From Magnetococcales bacterium (GTDB lineage Bacteria; Pseudomonadota; Magnetococcia; Magnetococcales; JADFWU01): a stretch of 64,000 nucleotides of DNA. The stretch is from the NCBI GenBank assembly GCA_015234045.1, contig JADFWU010000001.1, positions 1 to 64,000 on the forward strand, in the 5' to 3' direction. Of the stretch, positions 1 through 10,217 are shown in pieces. The notes under the pieces were generated by a model. That model worked only from the letters and a program-made list of their open reading frames with translations. It was not told the origin of the DNA and did no database searches. The stretch's first letter is position 1. Each line of letters opens with the position of its first letter. Both the position numbers and the translations under genes were made by a program.

Positions 1-69
1 AAAGCGGCGCAAAAACATCACCAGGGCTTCCACTCAGGTTGTGATTCATTGTCTAATTTCGGATCGAAA
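1..69. repeat. Partial copy (right half, cut by window edge) of dispersed palindromic repeat family A
   Basis: AAAGCGGCGCAAAAACATCACCAGGGCTTCCACTC..GGATCGAAA is nearly identical to the right half of the element at 15031-15175 (about 3 differences). Confidence 0.85.
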
Positions 70-91
70 TCACTATAACACAATTGATCTG

Positions 92-928
92 TCAGGTGTC
101 TCGGTGTTTTTTGCTTTCCTGCCACAACACTTCCATTGCATCCCGTTCGGTTTCATAGATGGTTTGACCATCGGCGTGAATTTTCTCTTCTATATAGCGA
201 AACCGGTTTTGAAACTTCAGAGTAGACCGGCGCAGGGCGGTTTCTGGGTTGACTTTAAGGTGGCGGGCCAGATTGGTCATGGTGAAGAGCACATCACCGA
301 TCTCTTCTTCGATATTGTCGCGGTCCTCATTGGCTTGTGCTTGGCTGAGTTCATTCAGTTCTTCACGGACTTTTTCAGTAACAGCAGGGATTTCATCCCA
401 ATCAAAGCCCACTTTAGCCATCTTCTGTTGAACCTTGAACGCCCAGAGTAGAGCAGGGGCTTTGTTGCTCAGTCCATCAAATACTGAGCTTGGTCCTTTG
501 TGGGCTTTTTTTTCTTTTTCCTGCCGTTTCAAGTCTTCCCAGCGTTTTGTATGGGCTTTGCTGTCATAGCGTCCTTGTTCATCGGTGAACGCTTCGCCGG
601 ACTCTTTGAATACATGTGGATGGCGGTGGATCATTTTTGCCGTTACGCCTTGTATGACTTCTTCCAAGGAGAATAGTCCGGCTTCTTGTGCAATCTGACT
701 ATAGAGAAATACATGGAACGTGAGATCACCGAGTTCATTCTTTAGTTCGGTATAGTCTTGATTTTCGACAGAAGATACCACCTCATACACCTCTTCAATG
801 GTATGAGGTAGTAGAGAATTGAGTGTTTGTTCCCGATCCCATGGACAACCATCTGGTGCCCGCAGACGGGCAACGAGATCTGAAAGGGCGCGGGTTAATG
901 TTTCCAGGGTAGTGGTGTTATCGGTCAT
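92..928 (-). CDS. mazG: Nucleoside triphosphate pyrophosphohydrolase MazG
   Basis: LRAPDGCPWDREQTLNSLLPHTIEEVYEV and EEIGDVLFTMTNLARHL motifs; start placed at internal MTDNTTTLE. Confidence 0.93.
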   Translation of the reverse strand: MTDNTTTLETLTRALSDLVARLRAPDGCPWDREQTLNSLLPHTIEEVYEVVSSVENQDYTELKNELGDLTFHVFLYSQIAQEAGLFSLEEVIQGVTAKMIHRHPHVFKESGEAFTDEQGRYDSKAHTKRWEDLKRQEKEKKAHKGPSSVFDGLSNKAPALLWAFKVQQKMAKVGFDWDEIPAVTEKVREELNELSQAQANEDRDNIEEEIGDVLFTMTNLARHLKVNPETALRRSTLKFQNRFRYIEEKIHADGQTIYETERDAMEVLWQESKKHRDT

Positions 929-1064
929 TTTTGCCTCTCGGTGTATCAAAGGGAAAAAAACGCTCTGCCTTTGGGCAAAAGCTGCCGCAATGGGGGTATA
1001 AATAGGGTGGAAAATATAGAGGTGAATCATTCATTAATGTTATAAATCAATTAGTTGATGTGTA

Positions 1065-1080
1065 TGGCACAGGGGTTGCC
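1065..1080 (+). promoter_or_regulatory. Candidate sigma-54 promoter upstream of flgF
   Basis: TGGCAC-AGGGG-TTGC, consensus -24/-12 spacing, 38 bp before the flgF start. Confidence 0.7.
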
Positions 1081-1118
1081 TTTATAAGATCCAACGAGTC
1101 ACGAGAAAGGAGACGATC

Positions 1119-1928
1119 ATGGATAGTGGATTTTACGCAGCGGTTAACGGCGCACTTCGTTCTGAAATGAAATTGGAAGTGTTGACCAATAACCTGGCCA
1201 ACGTCAACACCACCGGGTTTAAAGCGGATGATATCACTTTTGATTCATTCTTGACCGCAGCGGGTCCAGAGATGTTCCCGATGCCCACTGATTCATTTAT
1301 GGGTCTGCGTGCGCCGGGTGATGTACCGTTTCCGTATAGCAATCCAGGATCGAATTCCTATCAGATGACCTATCCCATGGCGACCGGCACCCAAGCGGAC
1401 CTTCAACAGGGTTCGTTGCAGGCCACCGGCAATCCCTTGGATATGGCCGTTGAAGGGGAAGGGTTCTTCATGGTGCAGACACCCAACGGAGAGCGCTTCA
1501 CGCGTGATGGTTCCTTTACGGTGAACCAAAATGGTGAGTTGGTCAATAAAGATGGTTTTCCAGTGTTGGGTGAGGGTGGCTCATCGCTGGTCATCGGCGA
1601 CAGTGCCATTGAGGTTGGACCGGATGGCAGTATCGCTACGGATGCTGGAATTATCGGACGCATTGCCCGTGTGTCCATTCCACCTGAGGTGTTGAAGAAA
1701 GAGGGGCAAAACCTCTATTCCGCACCGCAAGAGAATGTCGCACCGGTTGAGAGTGGTTTTGGTGGCATTCGTCAGGGATTTTTGGAAGGCTCCAACAGCG
1801 ATTCAATTCGTGGAATGACCCAGATGGTTGAAACGCATCGGGCCTATGACACCTATATGAAGATGATTAAAGCGCTGGACGGTCTGGATGGTCAAGCAAC
1901 AAATCAGATCGGCAGATTGAACGGCTAG
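1119..1928 (+). CDS. flgF: Flagellar basal-body rod protein FlgF
   Basis: N-terminal rod motif (NNLANVNTTGFKADD), C-terminal MVETHRAYDTYMKMIKALD, next to flgG. Confidence 0.93.
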   Translation: MDSGFYAAVNGALRSEMKLEVLTNNLANVNTTGFKADDITFDSFLTAAGPEMFPMPTDSFMGLRAPGDVPFPYSNPGSNSYQMTYPMATGTQADLQQGSLQATGNPLDMAVEGEGFFMVQTPNGERFTRDGSFTVNQNGELVNKDGFPVLGEGGSSLVIGDSAIEVGPDGSIATDAGIIGRIARVSIPPEVLKKEGQNLYSAPQENVAPVESGFGGIRQGFLEGSNSDSIRGMTQMVETHRAYDTYMKMIKALDGLDGQATNQIGRLNG

Positions 1929-2016
1929 TTTGACAGGTAAAAAACGTGAATAAACAGGACATAAGATCCTGTATTCAATAAAACGCTGAAACACAGAACA
2001 ACGGGAGATTACTATT

Positions 2017-2808
2017 ATGATGCGCGCCCTTTGGACATCCGCCACCGGTATGCAGGCACAACAGATGAACATCGACGTGGTTGCCAATAACTTGGCCAAC
2101 GTCAATACCGCTGGTTTCAAACGGTCTCGGACCGATTTTCAAGATCTTCTTTATCAAACCATGCGTGCGCCTGGTTCGGAGACTTCCCAAGCCGGTACAC
2201 AGGTTCCGGTTGGTATCCAACTCGGCCATGGTGTCCGCGCAGTATCCGTTAGCAAGATGTTCACCCAAGGTGACTACAACCAGACCGGTAACCAGCTTGA
2301 TTTAGCCATTGAGGGGCGTGGATTTTTCCAGATTCAGATGCCTGATGGTTCAACTGGCTATTCCCGGGACGGAACATTCAAGATGGATGAAACCGGTCAG
2401 GTTGTCACTTCAGATGGTTATCCTTTAGAACCCGGTTTGGTGGTTCCTCAGGAAGCGGTACAAGTTACCGTTGGACCCGATGGCAGTGTTAACGTGATTC
2501 TTCCGGACAATGTTGAACCGGTCAATATCGGCAATGTTCAGTTGGCAACTTTTGTCAATCCGGCAGGTTTGACCGCCCTGGGACGTAATTTGTTCCAAGA
2601 GAGCGGCGCATCCGGTAACCCAATTATTGGCGATCCTGGTACGGACGGAGTGGGCACCATTCAGCAAGGGTATCTGGAAATGTCCAACGTCAATATGGTT
2701 GAAGAGATGGTGCAGATGATTGCTGGTCAACGGGCGTATGAAATTAGTTCAAAAGGTATCCGTACCGCTGATGAAATGTTGAGCACAGCCACTCAGTTGA
2801 AACGCTAA
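2017..2808 (+). CDS. flgG: Flagellar basal-body rod protein FlgG
   Basis: MMRALWTSATGMQAQQMNIDVVANNLANVNTAGFKRSR..FQDLLYQTMR; C-terminal MVQMIAGQRAYEISSKGIRTADEML. Confidence 0.97.
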   Translation: MMRALWTSATGMQAQQMNIDVVANNLANVNTAGFKRSRTDFQDLLYQTMRAPGSETSQAGTQVPVGIQLGHGVRAVSVSKMFTQGDYNQTGNQLDLAIEGRGFFQIQMPDGSTGYSRDGTFKMDETGQVVTSDGYPLEPGLVVPQEAVQVTVGPDGSVNVILPDNVEPVNIGNVQLATFVNPAGLTALGRNLFQESGASGNPIIGDPGTDGVGTIQQGYLEMSNVNMVEEMVQMIAGQRAYEISSKGIRTADEMLSTATQLKR

Positions 2809-2827
2809 TAATAGGGGAGACTGAGAT

Positions 2828-3538
2828 ATGAAACGCACTATCGCACATCTTATTCTAACTCTGGGAATGGTCCTTTGGGCCATTCCTGGCAACACCACCA
2901 CCATGAGCCGTCACACCATTGCTGATCAGATCAGCAATGCAATCAACACCCAATTGCAACAGAGTGGTAGCAACTATAGCCTGACTTCACTGGTCGTTGC
3001 TCAAGATCTGAACATTGATGGAAAAAATATTGTTTGGGAGCCGGAATTGTCTCCTGAGCGGATGCGTTTGGGTCGTCAAATCGTCAGAGTTAAACTGGTT
3101 GTAGATGGTTTTATCAAAGGTACTGTTCAAGCCACAGCTATGATTCGCAAACAATTGTTGGTTCCATTGTTGCGCAGTCGGGTAGCCCGTGGAACAGTCA
3201 TTCATTCCTCCGATATTGAATGGCGTGAGATGGAAGTGCGCCGCGATATTCCAGGTATGGCAAATGATGAAGCGCAACTGGTTGGTAAAGCCTCAACCCG
3301 TGTGATTAGAGCGGGTGTTCCTCTGCAAGCGTCCTGGTTTTCTGAGCCGATTCTGGTAGAACGCGGCGAGCGGGTACTGGTACATGTTAGAACCGGTGGT
3401 TTGAATATTAAAGCAGTGGGTATTTCGATGGGCAAAGGCCGCATGGGCGAAACCATCACCTTGAGAAACCCCAAAAGCCAACGCCGCTTCATGGCTCGGG
3501 TTATTTCGGCGGGCAAAGCGGAAGTTGTTGATCTTTAA
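2828..3538 (+). CDS. flgA: Flagella basal body P-ring formation protein FlgA
   Basis: Signal peptide, SAF-like region with VRAGVPLQASWFSEPILVERGERVLV; position between flgG and flgH. Confidence 0.9.
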   Translation: MKRTIAHLILTLGMVLWAIPGNTTTMSRHTIADQISNAINTQLQQSGSNYSLTSLVVAQDLNIDGKNIVWEPELSPERMRLGRQIVRVKLVVDGFIKGTVQATAMIRKQLLVPLLRSRVARGTVIHSSDIEWREMEVRRDIPGMANDEAQLVGKASTRVIRAGVPLQASWFSEPILVERGERVLVHVRTGGLNIKAVGISMGKGRMGETITLRNPKSQRRFMARVISAGKAEVVDL

Positions 3539-3638
3539 GATAGAGAACGTACAAGTAACACTTCGAACAGGCACAATGAGTAAAAAAAGTTTTCAGCGCG
3601 TCACCTTTCTCCCTGCTCTCTCCTAATCATCGGAGAAA

Positions 3639-3670
3639 ACGCCCGGCCTTTTGGTCGGGCTTTTTTTTTG
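3639..3670 (+). terminator. Rho-independent terminator after flgFGA
   Basis: GCCCGGCC-tttt-GGTCGGGC followed by TTTTTTTTT. Confidence 0.8.
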
Positions 3671-3714
3671 CAAAAAATCCAGATTGATAAAATGACGTGT
3701 AGAACGTTCTTTAC

Positions 3715-3730
3715 TGGCCTGTATGTTGCT
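3715..3730 (+). promoter_or_regulatory. Candidate sigma-54 promoter upstream of flgH
   Basis: TGGCCT-GTATG-TTGCT with -24/-12 spacing. Confidence 0.5.
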
Positions 3731-3835
3731 TGTCTGTTTAGGAACCAATTGCTGGTTTTACAATAGAGAGCGCGGCGGCCATGTGAATAGTCAGCTGCAT
3801 AAAAGGTTAGTCAGGAAGCAAGAGGAGTTGCGGAT

Positions 3836-4519
3836 ATGAGCAAGGCACGCACAGTTTCCATGGTGTTGATGGGCACAGTATTGCTGGGTGGTTGCGGTAT
3901 GACCCGAGCCGTTGAGCGTGCGCCAGTGCCTGTTGCTTCTCTGCAACCTCAGCCTATGCAGATGCTTTCACCCAAGAAGGGCTCAATCTGGCAAAGCTCC
4001 GATAGAAATACCCTGTTCATTGACAGTAAGGCCAGAAATATTGGCGATATCGTGACGGTGCTGATCTATGAACAGTCCACTGCCGATAATAATGCCAAGA
4101 CAACGTTGGAGCGGCAAGGGGATACCAGTTTTGCGCTGGGTGGTATGTTTGATGTATCTACTGCGTTGAAAACACCGGAGTTAGCCAATGGATCCATTGA
4201 ACTGACCAATGATCATGATGGTAGTGGTAAGACCCATCGGGATGCGTATATCAAGACGGAAATTTCCTGTATCGTGACTGAAGTTCTGTCAAACGGTAAC
4301 CTGCGTATTGAAGGGCGTCGGGATCTTACCATCAATAATGAGAACCAGTTTATCATTCTTTCCGGCCTGATTCGGCCAGAAGATGTGACCTCCAGCAATA
4401 CCGTTCAATCCCGTCAGATTGCCGATGCACGCATTGATTACTCCGGTGATGGAGATATTGATGATCAACAGCGTCCTGGTTGGTTGAACAAAATGATGTC
4501 CAGTCTCCGTGTCTTTTAA
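3836..4519 (+). CDS. flgH: Flagellar L-ring lipoprotein FlgH
   Basis: Lipobox LLGGCG; GSIWQSSDRNTLFIDSKARNIGDIVTVLI..GNLRIEGRRDLTINNENQFIILSGLIRPEDV. Confidence 0.96.
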   Translation: MSKARTVSMVLMGTVLLGGCGMTRAVERAPVPVASLQPQPMQMLSPKKGSIWQSSDRNTLFIDSKARNIGDIVTVLIYEQSTADNNAKTTLERQGDTSFALGGMFDVSTALKTPELANGSIELTNDHDGSGKTHRDAYIKTEISCIVTEVLSNGNLRIEGRRDLTINNENQFIILSGLIRPEDVTSSNTVQSRQIADARIDYSGDGDIDDQQRPGWLNKMMSSLRVF

Positions 4520-4537
4520 GATAGGAGAGAGGAATAG

Positions 4538-5650
4538 ATGACCATGTATAACCCACGAAAAACGCTATTACGCATGATTGGTGTCTTGACGGTCGCACTA
4601 CTTTTGCCATTGTCAGTGGATGCTGCGCGTTTGAAGGATGTCACCAATATTGAAGGTGTTCGAGACAACCCATTGACCGGTTTTGGTCTGGTTGTGGGCC
4701 TCAATGGCACCGGTGATTCAAGTGGTGCCTTTACTTCACAATCCATGCGCATGATGTTGGAACGGATGGGCGTTTCTACCGACCAGGCTGTTTCGGTCAA
4801 GAATGTTGCCTCGGTTATGGTGACCACAACATTACCGCCGTTTTCTCGGCAGGGTAGCCGGTTGGATGCGGTGATCTCTTCGTTGGGTAATGCCAAAAGT
4901 CTGGAAGGTGGTACGCTGATCATGACACCTCTTAAAGGTGCAGATGGTCGGATTTATGCGGTGGCTCAGGGACCGGTCTCCATCGGTGGTTTTTCTGCTG
5001 AAGGCGGCAATCAGGAGGTCCGTAAGAACCATCCTACCGTTGCCAGAATCGCCAATGGCGCCATCGTTGAACGTGAGGTCAGCTTTGAGCTCAACCGTGA
5101 AAACACGTTACAGTTGTCATTGAAAAATCCTGATTTCACGACAGCAAATCGCGTTGTCAGTGCCATCAATAATCTGTTTGGTCAACCTCTCTCCGCTGCC
5201 CGTGATTCCGGCACCATCCGATTGACGGTTCCTCAGGGTTACAAAGGGCGTGTGGTTGAGTTTGTCGCTCGGTTGGAAAATCTTCAGGTAGAGTCGGACC
5301 AGCCTGCTAAAATCGTGGTCAATGAGCGCACAGGTACCATTGTCGTGGGTGAGCAGGTGCGTGTATCCACCGTTGCGTTGTCTCACGGCAGTCTGAGTAT
5401 CACTATTCGAGAAACGCCTCAGGTGAGCCAGCCAGGTCCGTTGAGTGACGGTGAGACCGTTACTGATACCCAGACCGATGTCCAGGTTGAAGAGAGTGAT
5501 GGTCGAGTCATTGAGATGGAAGAGGGCGTGACTTTGGGTGATCTGGTTAAAGGACTCAATTCCATCGGTGTCACACCCCGGGATTTGATCGCTATCCTAC
5601 AAGCCATTAAAGCAGCCGGTGCCCTGCAAGCTGATCTGGAGATTCTATAA
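4538..5650 (+). CDS. flgI: Flagellar P-ring protein FlgI
   Basis: ARLKDVTNIEGVRDNPLTGFGLVVGLNGTGDS; C-terminal VTPRDLIAILQAIKAAGALQADLEIL. Confidence 0.97.
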   Translation: MTMYNPRKTLLRMIGVLTVALLLPLSVDAARLKDVTNIEGVRDNPLTGFGLVVGLNGTGDSSGAFTSQSMRMMLERMGVSTDQAVSVKNVASVMVTTTLPPFSRQGSRLDAVISSLGNAKSLEGGTLIMTPLKGADGRIYAVAQGPVSIGGFSAEGGNQEVRKNHPTVARIANGAIVEREVSFELNRENTLQLSLKNPDFTTANRVVSAINNLFGQPLSAARDSGTIRLTVPQGYKGRVVEFVARLENLQVESDQPAKIVVNERTGTIVVGEQVRVSTVALSHGSLSITIRETPQVSQPGPLSDGETVTDTQTDVQVEESDGRVIEMEEGVTLGDLVKGLNSIGVTPRDLIAILQAIKAAGALQADLEIL

Positions 5651-6060
5651 TGAGTGATCCTACCAAGCTTCATACCCTCTATGCCGTGCAGAATCGTTTG
5701 CCAAATCGAAAGGCCATTGAGGATAAAAAACTCAAACAGTCCGCCTCAGACTTTGAGGCGCTGTTTGTTCAGCAAATGTTGAAGGTGATGCGTCAGACCG
5801 TGCCGCAGAATAGCTTGTTCGGTAAAGGTCATGGTGAGAAACTGTTCCGCGAAATGCTGGATGCCGAGTACGCAAAAACCATCAGTCAGCGTCCTAATGG
5901 TTTGGGTATCAAAGAGTCTTTGATGAAACAAATGGATCGGAGCGATAGAATCACCCCATCCCAAATGAACGCAGGCATAAAAAAAGCACAGGCGGATAAT
6001 AATTCGCTCAAGAGTGCCGCTAATTTGCCGATAGGAACAGTAAAAACCCCTTCTCAATAA
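5650..6060 (+). CDS. flgJ: FlgJ-type rod-binding protein (no peptidoglycan hydrolase domain)
   Basis: SDFEALFVQQMLKVMRQTVPQNSLFGKGHGEKLFREMLDAEYAKTIS; overlaps flgI stop. Confidence 0.88.
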   Translation: MSDPTKLHTLYAVQNRLPNRKAIEDKKLKQSASDFEALFVQQMLKVMRQTVPQNSLFGKGHGEKLFREMLDAEYAKTISQRPNGLGIKESLMKQMDRSDRITPSQMNAGIKKAQADNNSLKSAANLPIGTVKTPSQ

Positions 6061-6074
6061 GAGATGCTCTTGAG

Positions 6075-6266
6075 ATGCACCCACGGAAGGGGATAATATG
6101 GCCCGAATGGAGAAACCACTCTCCGCTCTGGCAACGTAATGCGCGTAGTGCGATCATTGCGTATGAAGTTGAGCGTGGTCTGGCCAAGGCGTATGGATCA
6201 GAGAGTGTGACCAAACGTCAGAAACCTGCTCTTCAGCAGGCTCTAAGAAGGGAAATAGGTTCATGA
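6075..6266 (+). CDS. Small uncharacterised protein between flgJ and flgM
   Basis: 63-aa ORF whose TGA overlaps the flgM ATG (ATGA); basic C-terminus AYEVERGLAKAYGSESVTKRQKPALQQALRREIGS; start uncertain. Confidence 0.5.
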   Translation: MHPRKGIIWPEWRNHSPLWQRNARSAIIAYEVERGLAKAYGSESVTKRQKPALQQALRREIGS

Positions 6267-6565
6267 AAATTAAAGGTGTAAACGTCAGCAAACTGGACCG
6301 GATCTCCGGTGGGCGCGTTCCTCCAGCTAAAAACCAAAGTGCTAATCGCACGGCCGGTGCGCGTCGGGATGATGTCAATCTCTCTTCCGGTGCGCGCGCC
6401 ATCAGCAACGCTGGTGAAGTTGCAAAAAGTGCCTCGGACATTAGAATGGATCGTGTTAAACCCATTCGAGATGCACTGAACGCGGGTCAATATAGCGTCA
6501 ACAGCTTGGATGTGGCCGATAAAATCCTTCGTCAGGTATTGATGGAAGGTAAACGCAGCGTCTGA
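6263..6565 (+). CDS. flgM: Negative regulator of flagellin synthesis FlgM (anti-sigma-28)
   Basis: MKIKGVNVSKLD...VKPIRDALNAGQYSVNSLDVADKILRQVLMEG, typical FlgM C-terminus. Confidence 0.85.
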   Translation: MKIKGVNVSKLDRISGGRVPPAKNQSANRTAGARRDDVNLSSGARAISNAGEVAKSASDIRMDRVKPIRDALNAGQYSVNSLDVADKILRQVLMEGKRSV

Positions 6566-6575
6566 CAGGATTATT

Positions 6576-7070
6576 ATGAGCCAGGAAACCATAGCCGCTC
6601 TCCAGAATAGCGTGGCGGAGCTTACCCAGGGTTTTGCCAGTTTGACTCCGATTCTGCTCAAAGAACGGGAGATCATTAAAAAACGGCGCGTTGATGATAT
6701 TGATGCCATCAATGGTGAAATCGAAACACAGTTGGCTGCACTGCAAAGACTGGATCAATTTCGACAACTCCATACCAAAGAGTTGGCAAAAAGTTTGGGG
6801 CTTGCTGGTACAAAGGTCACCTTGTCCAGTTTGGACGAGGCCCTTGATGGAAAAGCGGGGCTGAAAGCGTTACGCGAAGAGTTGGTTGCCGCAATTGAAA
6901 AGGCTGATAAGGTGAACCAGGAAAATCAGGCCATTTTCAAAGGGGTTCAAGTGGCTACCGAGACGTTGCTCAGAGCTGTAACCGGTGAAAGCAGTACTGG
7001 TGCTGGTTATAATCGACAAGGCAAAAGACAGTCCTCTGGTAGCTTTCATAGGTTCTCTAAACATCTTTAA
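6576..7070 (+). CDS. flgN: FlgN-like flagellar export chaperone
   Basis: Helical protein directly downstream of flgM (LTPILLKEREIIKKRRVDDIDAINGEIETQLAALQRLDQFR). Confidence 0.75.
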   Translation: MSQETIAALQNSVAELTQGFASLTPILLKEREIIKKRRVDDIDAINGEIETQLAALQRLDQFRQLHTKELAKSLGLAGTKVTLSSLDEALDGKAGLKALREELVAAIEKADKVNQENQAIFKGVQVATETLLRAVTGESSTGAGYNRQGKRQSSGSFHRFSKHL

Positions 7071-7288
7071 TTTATCACCAGATAATCATCATAATGACGT
7101 TTTTTTTAGATTGTTTGATTGATGATTGACTGAATTTCAGTCACAATGATCACAGAGGGGAAGACTGTGATCAACTGTTTCGTCATTACTTGGCGTATTT
7201 GTGAATGGTCTGGTATGGTCTACGGACGTAAGTGCACCACGAAAGTGCGCTGGGTATTACAAGGTCCTTTGTTGGAGGGGACACTGTC

Positions 7289-7522
7289 ATGTTGATTTTG
7301 ACACGGAGAGTCGGAGAAAGTCTCAATATCGGCGATGACATAAAGATCACTCTGCTCGGTATCAAGGGTAATCAGGTCCGAATCGGCATTGACGCGCCCC
7401 GTGAAGTTGAAGTGCACCGCGAAGAAATCTACGATAAAATCAAGCGGGAAACACGCAAAGCCAATCGCAAAATGCCTGATGATGTGCTCGAACATGCATC
7501 GCGTATGCTTTCCCGAAAATAG
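7289..7522 (+). CDS. csrA: Carbon storage regulator CsrA
   Basis: [51 protein letters not shown]; start moved to the internal Met. Confidence 0.97.
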   Translation: MLILTRRVGESLNIGDDIKITLLGIKGNQVRIGIDAPREVEVHREEIYDKIKRETRKANRKMPDDVLEHASRMLSRK

Positions 7523-7807
7523 TTTTCCTTTCTGGCACTCTTCGAGTGCCTTCTGCATTTCTGATTCCTGAGTATCAATTCTCATTCACTTCATTCAAGA
7601 TGAATACTTGACAGTTTTGATCAGGTATTGCATCCTGCCGTCCACTTGAATTGTAGTTGATGAGGGAAGGACTCCCTCAACCCTCAAACTGGGCTTTGTA
7701 CTTGTTCCGGTTTTTTTCAAGGGCTAATACCTGACTATTTCCATGGGGTATTGATTGAGGGTCGATGTTTTTTTCTCTTCGGTTGCATCGGATAAAGGAC
7801 CAACAGC

Positions 7808-8518
7808 ATGCTGGGACTCCGTCGTCGATTGGCCTATGTGTTTGACCGTGATCCAGCCGCACACAGTATTGTTGAGGTTCTGCTCTGTTATCCTGGCGTG
7901 CACGCCATGTTTTTTTATCGTATTGCCAATTGGTTCTGGCGGCGCAAATGGCCGGTGAGTGCCCGGATAATTGGTCACCTTGGTCGGATGTTTACCGGTA
8001 TTGAGATCCATCCTGGTGCGCGGATTGGTGAACGCTTTTTTATTGATCATGGAATGGGTGTCGTGATTGGCGAGACCACCGAAGTCGGAAATGATTGTAC
8101 GCTCTATCACGGTGTGACTCTGGGTGGTACATCTTGGAATAAAGGCAAGCGGCATCCAACCTTGGAAGACGGTGTCATCGTTGGTGCCGGTGCCAAGGTG
8201 CTTGGACCGATTACATTGGGAAAAAATGCCCGTATTGGTTCAAATGCCGTGGTGGTAAAAGATGTTCCGTCTGATACAACCATCGTTGGTGTGCCAGGTC
8301 GTCAGGTTGCGAGTCGTAGACAACAGGGTGATGAGGTCGGGCAATTTCCTTCCTACGGTCAGAGCGATGGTATGCCTGACCCCGTGGCGCGTGCGGTTAC
8401 CTGTGTGCTGGATCAGGTCAGACAGCTGGATAAACGTCTTCAAAAAATGGAAGACAATGATGATCATCCAGATACGCGTGATGATTCCAATGAGGATCAG
8501 CGGAGGAATGCATCTTGA
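7808..8518 (+). CDS. cysE: Serine O-acetyltransferase CysE
   Basis: Left-handed beta-helix repeats: [50 protein letters not shown]. Confidence 0.95.
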   Translation: MLGLRRRLAYVFDRDPAAHSIVEVLLCYPGVHAMFFYRIANWFWRRKWPVSARIIGHLGRMFTGIEIHPGARIGERFFIDHGMGVVIGETTEVGNDCTLYHGVTLGGTSWNKGKRHPTLEDGVIVGAGAKVLGPITLGKNARIGSNAVVVKDVPSDTTIVGVPGRQVASRRQQGDEVGQFPSYGQSDGMPDPVARAVTCVLDQVRQLDKRLQKMEDNDDHPDTRDDSNEDQRRNAS

Positions 8519-8988
8519 AATTGACCACACGTGGACGCTATGCCGTAATGGCCATGGTGGATCTGGCAAGTCATACTGAGCAGTGGCCGATCCCGCTGGC
8601 GGATATCTCTGATCGGCAGGAGATTTCACTCTCCTATCTTGAACAGCTGTTTTCCAAACTGCGGCGCCGTGGGCTTGTACGGAGTGTGCGTGGTCCTGGT
8701 GGTGGGTATAGTCTGATTGAAACCGATCAAGGTATTAGTGTGGCGGATATCATTCGGGCGGTGGATGAACCGATTCAGGCAACATCCTGTACCAGTCGGA
8801 AAAACGGAGGCTGTCAGCGTTCCAGTCGGTGCGTAACCCATGATTTATGGGAAAAATTGGGTGACCATATCTATCAGTTTCTGGAATCTATTGATCTGCA
8901 TGGATTAGCGCAACAGTGTCAACATGATATTTCATTGTTGAATGATGGTGTGACTGCGGAGGTCGAGCGTGCCGTATCTCGATCATAA
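8515..8988 (+). CDS. iscR: Rrf2-family regulator IscR
   Basis: [47 protein letters not shown]; three Cys plus THDLW; first gene before the isc operon. Confidence 0.95.
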   Translation: MKLTTRGRYAVMAMVDLASHTEQWPIPLADISDRQEISLSYLEQLFSKLRRRGLVRSVRGPGGGYSLIETDQGISVADIIRAVDEPIQATSCTSRKNGGCQRSSRCVTHDLWEKLGDHIYQFLESIDLHGLAQQCQHDISLLNDGVTAEVERAVSRS

Positions 8989-10117
8989 TGCAACAACGCC
9001 GGTTCGTCCTGAAGTGATTGAAGCGATGTTGCCCTATTTTTCCGAAAAATCCGGTAATCCGGCTTCAGTACATGGTGCAGGACGTGCGGCGCGTGATGGT
9101 ATAGATCGATCCCGTAGAACGCTTGGCGAGATTCTGGGTGTACACAACAGTCAGATTATCTTTACCAGTGGTGGTACTGAGTCCAATAACCTCGCCTTGT
9201 TTGGTCTGGCTGCTAAAAGTGGCTTTAAAGGGCGCTTGGTGATCAGCGGTATTGAGCACCCTTCTGTAGATAGTGTGGCAACCGCATTGGAAAAACATGG
9301 TATGCGGATCACTCGTGTTAAGCCGGATAGCCATGGTGTGATTGATGCCGGTAAGATTATGGCCGCGGTTGATGCTGAGACTGTTGCGGTGTCTGTGATG
9401 CAGGCCAATAACGAGACAGGCGTTATTCAACCGGTTGAAGAAATTGCACATGCTTGTCAAAACCGACGCTGTGTTTTTCATAGCGATGCTGTTCAAGTAT
9501 TTGGAAAAAAATCGCTGGATTTTTATCGTGATTGTGGCGGGCTTCTTTCGCTTTCTGCTCATAAATTGGGCGGTCCCAAAGGGGTTGGTGCGCTGGTGCT
9601 GGATAAGTCATTGGCACTGGAGCCACTTCTGTTTGGTGGCGGTCAAGAGCGTGGACGGCGTTCTGGTACTGAAAATCTGACCGGAATCGTAGGGTTTGGT
9701 GTGGCGGCCAAGCTGGCCGTAGATGGCTTGGCGCTTGAGCAGAGTCGTTTGTCTGCATTGAGAGATAGCTTGGCCGATCAAGTCAAACAGGCGATACCTC
9801 AAACTGTTGTCTTTGGTGAAAATGCCAATAAACTGGCCAATACCCTGGCTATGGGTTGGGCCGGATTGGATGGTGAAACATTGGTGATGAATCTGGATCT
9901 GGCAGGGTATTCGGTGAGTAGCGGTTCAGCTTGCTCATCCGGGCGTACCGAGCCATCTCGGATTTTGAAAGCCATGGGCGTTGACACCGCATTGGGACGC
10001 AGTATGATCCGGGTCAGTTTGGGGTTGGATAGTGATGCACTGATGGTACAACAGTTTGCTGCTCAATTGATCAGAACCGTACGCCAACTCACAAGTATGA
10101 GCAGGATAATGGGATGA
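8969..10117 (+). CDS. Cysteine desulfurase, NifS/IscS-like (first of two tandem copies)
   Basis: [34 protein letters not shown] Lys SAHKLGGPKG; catalytic loop SSGSACSSG. Confidence 0.93.
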   Translation: MPYLDHNATTPVRPEVIEAMLPYFSEKSGNPASVHGAGRAARDGIDRSRRTLGEILGVHNSQIIFTSGGTESNNLALFGLAAKSGFKGRLVISGIEHPSVDSVATALEKHGMRITRVKPDSHGVIDAGKIMAAVDAETVAVSVMQANNETGVIQPVEEIAHACQNRRCVFHSDAVQVFGKKSLDFYRDCGGLLSLSAHKLGGPKGVGALVLDKSLALEPLLFGGGQERGRRSGTENLTGIVGFGVAAKLAVDGLALEQSRLSALRDSLADQVKQAIPQTVVFGENANKLANTLAMGWAGLDGETLVMNLDLAGYSVSSGSACSSGRTEPSRILKAMGVDTALGRSMIRVSLGLDSDALMVQQFAAQLIRTVRQLTSMSRIMG

Positions 10118-10217
10118 GTTTGGGAACAAAGTTGGCTCAATGGCTCTCTAATGGTTACTGTGACAAACAGTGTGAAATGATCTGCTCTTCTACAAGGAAG
10201 TAGTGGGTTTATATAAT

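Noticed and set aside
7534-7550. Terminator after csrA (GGCACTC-ttc-GAGTGCC)
   Set aside because: Stem is clear but there is no U-tract; left uncalled
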